The position numbers and the translations under genes were made by a program. Shown one piece after another: positions 4,935-8,211 of a stretch of DNA of 8,211 nucleotides. Under the pieces are notes generated by a model that saw only the letters and a program-made list of their open reading frames with translations, ran no database searches and was not told the origin of the DNA. Each line of letters begins with the position of its first letter. Positions within the stretch are counted from its first letter, which is position 1. Source of the DNA: Candidatus Omnitrophota bacterium (GTDB lineage: Bacteria > Omnitrophota > Gorgyraeia > Zapsychrales > Fredricksoniimonadaceae); contig JAEUSC010000227.1 of assembly GCA_016789035.1 (NCBI GenBank), forward strand, positions 1 through 8,211, read 5' to 3'.

Positions 4935-5316
4935 ATATTGTTTCCTTAACCTCCACATCCTCTTCACCCAATTCACCGCCGGTGCCGCGTTTTTGGTTCT
5001 GACGCCATTTTTTGTTTTCACGAAGCGATTCGATACCTTGTTTAAAAACCTTCAGGACCGCGCTTTTTAAGGATACAGGATCTTCCGCACACTTTTCACA
5101 AACAACCACATCCTCAAAATGAGGAACTTTTAAATCCAGACGGATGCAGGCCAGATTGGCTTTCTGGTGATGCTTGCTTTGTTTCTCCAGCGTCACATGA
5201 CACTTGATTAAACGAGGGTTTTCTTTCTGGATTTTCTCAAACTTCTCATGAATCAAGGAATCAATTTCATCGTTTTTGTGGATGTCGTGATACGTAATTA
5301 GTAGCGGATTTTGCAT
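4933..5316 (-). CDS. HPF/RaiA-like ribosome-associated protein
   Basis: A 127-residue member of the ribosome hibernation factor / sigma54-modulation (S30AE) family, whose members bind the small-subunit decoding region and stop idle or stressed ribosomes. Seen: the opening strand LLITYHDI, helix IDSLIHEKFEKIQKE (about 18-32), strands IKCHVTLEK and CIRLDLKVP, and the second helix SLKSAVLKVFKQGIESLRE (82-100), giving the usual beta-alpha-beta3-alpha order. A basic segment (KKWRQNQKR) and an acidic tail follow. It lacks the C-terminal dimerisation domain of long HPF. A C73-x2-C76 pair sits in the loop before the second helix, where I do not expect one. The ATG at 5316 has GAGG five bases upstream; a GTG two codons earlier has no ribosome site. 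Ribosome binding is inferred from family. Confidence 0.8.
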   Translation of the reverse strand: MQNPLLITYHDIHKNDEIDSLIHEKFEKIQKENPRLIKCHVTLEKQSKHHQKANLACIRLDLKVPHFEDVVVCEKCAEDPVSLKSAVLKVFKQGIESLRENKKWRQNQKRGTGGELGEEDVEVKETI

Positions 5317-5361
5317 AGGCACCTCATTCTCATTAGATTTTTTAACGTTATCTTCTTTACC

Positions 5362-6462
5362 TTATTGTTCCATAAATGGATAGTCTGTGTAACCCACATG
5401 CGCCCCTCCGTAAAATGTGGCGCGATTATATTTGTTTAGCTCCGCGAGCGCTTTAAACCGCATCGGAAGATCCGGATTAGAAATAAACAAACGGCCGAAG
5501 GCAACGGCATCCACCTGATTGGATTCAACCGCTTCTGTAGCCGTCTGGAAGGTGTACCCGCCGGCAGAGATAAACACGCCGTTAAAAAGATGTCTGAAGG
5601 TCGCGCTAGTGCTGGGCGCATTTTCATAAACAGAATCACCGCCGCCGGCACCGGTTGCTCGCGGTTCGATCACGTGAACATACGCAATTTCCCGTCGGCT
5701 CAATTCTTTAATGACATACGTAAATAACTTAAGGGGATGCGAATCCGAAATGTCATTAAATGTTCCATAAGGCGAAAGGCGCACGCCGACCCGTTCCTTC
5801 CCCCATAAAGCGACAACCGCATCGACTACCTCCAAAAGAAGCCGGGCGCGATTCTCAACCGATCCTCCATAATGATCCGTACGCCGATTGGTACTGTCTT
5901 GCAGGAATTGATCCAATAAATATCCGTTAGCGCCGTGAATTTCTACGCCGTCGAACAAAGCCTGCCGCGCATTTCTGGCCGCCTGCTGATATTGTTCAAC
6001 AATCCCAGGAATCTCGGAAATATCCAGGGCCCGAGGCGTTTCATAGGGGACTTGCTGCCAATTAGCCGTCGTTACCATGCCGGAGGGTTTGATAGCCGAA
6101 GGTGCGACCGGTAAACCTTCGTAAGGATGATGGGACGAATGAGAAATCCGTCCGACGTGCCAGAGTTGAAGAAATATTTTCCCGCCTTTGTTATGAACAG
6201 CTGTCGTCACCTGTCTCCAACCATCCACTTGTGGCTGGGTATGGATGCCCGGAGTTCCGGGATATCCCTGCCCCAATGGCGAAATTTGTGTAGCTTCCGA
6301 AATAATCAACCCCGCTTGCGTGCGCTGCGAATAATATTCGGCATTCAATTCATACGGGATATTGCCCGGCTGTTTGCTTCGCATCCGCGTTAACGGCGCC
6401 ATAAAAATGCGGTTCTTTAGCAGCAGATCCCCAATCCGGATGGGATCAAACAACGTTTTCAT
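5362..6462 (-). CDS. Old Yellow Enzyme-family alkene reductase (NemA-like)
   Basis: FMN-dependent, NAD(P)H-using reductase that saturates electron-poor C=C bonds and may reduce nitro compounds or nitrate esters; the family includes NemA and pentaerythritol tetranitrate reductase. The 366-residue length is usual. Seen: LFDPIRIGDLLLKNRIFMAPLTR at the start, with T25 next to the flavin; Q99 in FLQLWHVGR; the substrate-binding pair H176 and N179 and the proton donor Y181 in EIHGANGYLLDQFL; the STNRRTDHYGGSVENRARLLLEV block; R228 and the phosphate-binding GR at 323-324. All expected catalytic residues are present, so it should be active. AAGGAG lies seven bases before the ATG. It follows the GLYR-type reductase by 31 bp, suggesting a two-gene redox/carbonyl detoxification pair. 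No adjacent NemR-type repressor is visible. Confidence 0.93.
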   Translation of the reverse strand: MKTLFDPIRIGDLLLKNRIFMAPLTRMRSKQPGNIPYELNAEYYSQRTQAGLIISEATQISPLGQGYPGTPGIHTQPQVDGWRQVTTAVHNKGGKIFLQLWHVGRISHSSHHPYEGLPVAPSAIKPSGMVTTANWQQVPYETPRALDISEIPGIVEQYQQAARNARQALFDGVEIHGANGYLLDQFLQDSTNRRTDHYGGSVENRARLLLEVVDAVVALWGKERVGVRLSPYGTFNDISDSHPLKLFTYVIKELSRREIAYVHVIEPRATGAGGGDSVYENAPSTSATFRHLFNGVFISAGGYTFQTATEAVESNQVDAVAFGRLFISNPDLPMRFKALAELNKYNRATFYGGAHVGYTDYPFMEQ

Positions 6463-6493
6463 GCAGACACTCCTTTATACCAACATCAACATA

Positions 6494-7354
6494 TTAACGC
6501 CGAGGGCGCATTGTTTCAATGATCGAAATGTAGTCCACGTCGGCCTGGCCTGATTTTATGGCGGTCTCCAACGTCCGCCGGATCCCAGCCAGTGAATCGA
6601 CATTCAGTTTTTTACGTTTCGCTTCCTTCAAGAATAAATTCACATCTTTAAGCAACAGCTTTGTGGGAAAGTTAGGACCATCATAGCGACGGGTAACCAG
6701 TCGCTCCCATTTTTTATCAAACATAGGAGCAGATAGCGCGCTTTTGCGGACAATTTCCATGAACAACTCTTTATCGATCGTCGAGCTTTCTACAAATGCC
6801 AATGAGAGGCTAAAGGCTGCCCCCAACCCGGCGATCAATTGATTTAAGGCCAGCTTCATGCCGGAGGCGCTGCCGACTTCGCCGATGTAGCGCAGGGACT
6901 TTCCCAGCGGCGATAAAAACGGCGTCCATTGCTCAAATACTTCCCTTTTGCCACCAAACATCAAGATCAACGTTCCAGCTTTTGCCTCTTCTTTGCTTCC
7001 TAAGACAGGACATTCAAAATAAGAACCGCCCAGACGCTGAATCCGCTTGGCCAACCGCAAACTTTCGTCTGGCGAGATTGTACTCATTTGGATAATAGTA
7101 CGGTTTTTAAATGATACCCGCGGCATCCCGAACAAAACGGCATTGATCGCATTAATATCCGCAAGCATTAAAATGGCCGCATCCGAGGCCTTGACCGCCT
7201 GCGATGCGTTGGAAAATGCGTGTGCTCCTTGCGCCACGACATTTTTCATTTTGTCTGCGGTCCTGTTATAAACGGCAACGGTATGACCGCCCTGGATCAA
7301 TCGCTCCGCAAGGGCTGAACCCATAATCCCCGCTCCCAATACGGCAATATGCAC
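6494..7354 (-). CDS. GLYR / 3-hydroxyisobutyrate dehydrogenase-family reductase
   Basis: Beta-hydroxyacid dehydrogenase family, NAD(P)-dependent. Seen: the Rossmann loop GAGIMG (7-12), NRT (30-32) after the second strand, which is typical of NADPH-preferring members, MSTISP near 90, the substrate block PVLGSKEEAKAGTL (116-129) and the catalytic Lys in GMKLALNQ (K167, N171), with FPTKLLLKD later. The GSK-x-A-x-x-GTL variant is more like glyoxylate/succinic semialdehyde reductases than 3-hydroxyisobutyrate dehydrogenase, so aldehyde detoxification is a fair guess. I chose the GTG at 7354 because GGAGG lies five bases upstream and the protein then begins MHIAVLG, directly at the first strand. 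The ATG at 7366 would add four residues and has no ribosome site. It lies 27 bp after the exoribonuclease gene. Confidence 0.88.
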   Translation of the reverse strand: MHIAVLGAGIMGSALAERLIQGGHTVAVYNRTADKMKNVVAQGAHAFSNASQAVKASDAAILMLADINAINAVLFGMPRVSFKNRTIIQMSTISPDESLRLAKRIQRLGGSYFECPVLGSKEEAKAGTLILMFGGKREVFEQWTPFLSPLGKSLRYIGEVGSASGMKLALNQLIAGLGAAFSLSLAFVESSTIDKELFMEIVRKSALSAPMFDKKWERLVTRRYDGPNFPTKLLLKDVNLFLKEAKRKKLNVDSLAGIRRTLETAIKSGQADVDYISIIETMRPRR

Positions 7355-7381
7355 AATCTCCTCCATCTAAAAAAATTACAA

Positions 7382-8211
7382 TTACTTTCTTCGGGCACGG
7401 CGCTGCCGCGGACGGCGATGCGGATACGCATCCGGCGCCGGCTTGGACGGCTGAGCCCCTATTCCTTCAAAATCAATATAACCGCGTTCCGGTGAAAGCT
7501 TGATCAAACGCACCATCACCTTATCACCGACATCCATGCCTTCAAAACGACGGGTGACGCGGCCCTCCGCCGGCGGATCCACAAGGCGGACATAAATGCC
7601 TTTTTCGGATGCGCCCGTTACGATCCCTTCAAACTGATCGCCCACACGGTCCAAAAGCATCATGGCCGCCGCAACCTTTTTCATAAATCGTTCGACTTTT
7701 TTAGCAAACTGATCGCGGTCGGTGCACCAGCCAGCAATATGCTTTAACTCCGCCTGACTGTAAGGCGCCCGTGTTTTCTTCAATGCGGCCTTAAGCAAAC
7801 GCTGAACAATAAGGTCAATATAGCGACGATTCGGCGCGGTCGAATGCGTGTAATCCTGCACAGCCAGACCAAAGTGACCTTCACCTTTCTTGCCCGGATA
7901 GACCACATCATATTCACCCTGACCCAAAAGTTTGATTACGGCCAGAGATAAATCCGGAAAACGTTCGGGATCCCTCTTTTTCTGACGCTCCAGGAAATCC
8001 GAAAGCGCCTTGGCCTTCGGACGAGACGGCAAACCATCTCCCAGTTCAATCGCGAGTTCACAAATACGTTCCCAGCGTTCGGGAGTCTTCACCACCCGCT
8101 GAATGACAGGAGAATTCTTGGCCCGCAGAAAATTGACCATCACCCCATTGGCGGCGATCATAAAGTTTTCGATCAGCTGGTGTGCACGATTTCGTTGGCG
8201 CAATGAAATTT
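7382..8211 (-). CDS. RNase II/R-family exoribonuclease, C-terminal part
   Basis: The frame is open at the right edge, so the N-terminus, including most of the RNB catalytic domain and its metal-binding aspartates, is outside the window; 275 residues are visible. This 3'-5' exoribonuclease family degrades RNA processively. Seen from the edge: the AHQLIENFMIAAN helix of the RNB domain, GHFGLAVQDYTHSTAPNRRYIDLIVQRLL (about 111-139), the family block carrying the conserved arginines for catalysis (here APNRRY; RNase II and R usually have SPIRRY), then an S1-like segment (about 189-250: GIVTGASEKGIYVRLV...GDKVMVRLIKLS). A Lys/Arg-rich tail closes the protein, as in RNase R. A TTG near 8203 is not a real start, because the frame continues upstream of it without a stop. 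RNase R-like is more likely than RNase II, but this fragment cannot settle it. Confidence 0.88.
   Translation of the reverse strand, partial: ISLRQRNRAHQLIENFMIAANGVMVNFLRAKNSPVIQRVVKTPERWERICELAIELGDGLPSRPKAKALSDFLERQKKRDPERFPDLSLAVIKLLGQGEYDVVYPGKKGEGHFGLAVQDYTHSTAPNRRYIDLIVQRLLKAALKKTRAPYSQAELKHIAGWCTDRDQFAKKVERFMKKVAAAMMLLDRVGDQFEGIVTGASEKGIYVRLVDPPAEGRVTRRFEGMDVGDKVMVRLIKLSPERGYIDFEGIGAQPSKPAPDAYPHRRPRQRRARRK

Noticed and set aside
6102..6393. Plus-strand ORFs opposite the alkene reductase
   Set aside because: The minus-strand frame has all the catalytic residues of the family. The plus frames show no domain or ribosome site.
1..8211. Mobile elements, CRISPR arrays, tRNA or rRNA genes, toxin-antitoxin or defence system
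   Set aside because: I saw no transposase, integrase, repeat-spacer array, cloverleaf or nuclease/antitoxin pair. The window reads as core chromosome apart from the small-gene region after ssb.

Overview
All convincing genes in this window lie on the minus strand, so they read from high to low coordinates. Base composition is mixed (roughly mid-40s % G+C by eye). Most genes have clear Shine-Dalgarno sites, and one protein carries a lipoprotein signal. This fits a Gram-negative-type (diderm) bacterium, probably an environmental or uncultivated lineage, but no marker here allows a firm phylum call. I saw no phage, IS, CRISPR, tRNA or rRNA signature.

In transcription order: the C-terminal part of an RNase II/R-family exoribonuclease (entering from the right edge); a GLYR/3-hydroxyisobutyrate-dehydrogenase-type reductase; an Old Yellow Enzyme-family alkene reductase; an HPF/RaiA-like ribosome-binding protein; a lipoprotein with two copies of a GRYWxD...EGG unit; a small single-pass membrane protein with four cysteines; an RluA-type pseudouridine synthase; a PilZ-domain protein; and single-stranded DNA-binding protein (ssb). 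Gaps between these nine genes are short (16-54 bp) and hold no strong terminator, so they may form one long operon or a few overlapping ones. The mix (RNA decay, ribosome protection, rRNA modification, redox detoxification) looks like housekeeping and stress functions rather than one pathway.

The most interesting part is the roughly 500 bp after ssb (about 1883-2386). It starts with a near-consensus sigma70 promoter (TTGACA, 17 bp, TACACT) whose spacer holds a perfect inverted repeat (CATGAC-N6-GTCATG). About 170-180 bp later comes a strong rho-independent terminator. The stretch between has hairpins and no ORF with a ribosome-binding site, so it is a good candidate for an unannotated small RNA. 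Beyond the terminator lies a second compact unit: a 34-codon ORF with an almost perfect Shine-Dalgarno sequence, a 15-codon ORF, and an 84-codon ORF overlapping it, closed by another terminator.

At the left edge is a YjgR/DUF853 HerA-like ATPase that runs off the window, probably lacking only a few C-terminal residues. It has its own plausible promoter, a 12-bp palindrome in its leader, and an inverted repeat whose proximal arm covers its Shine-Dalgarno site.
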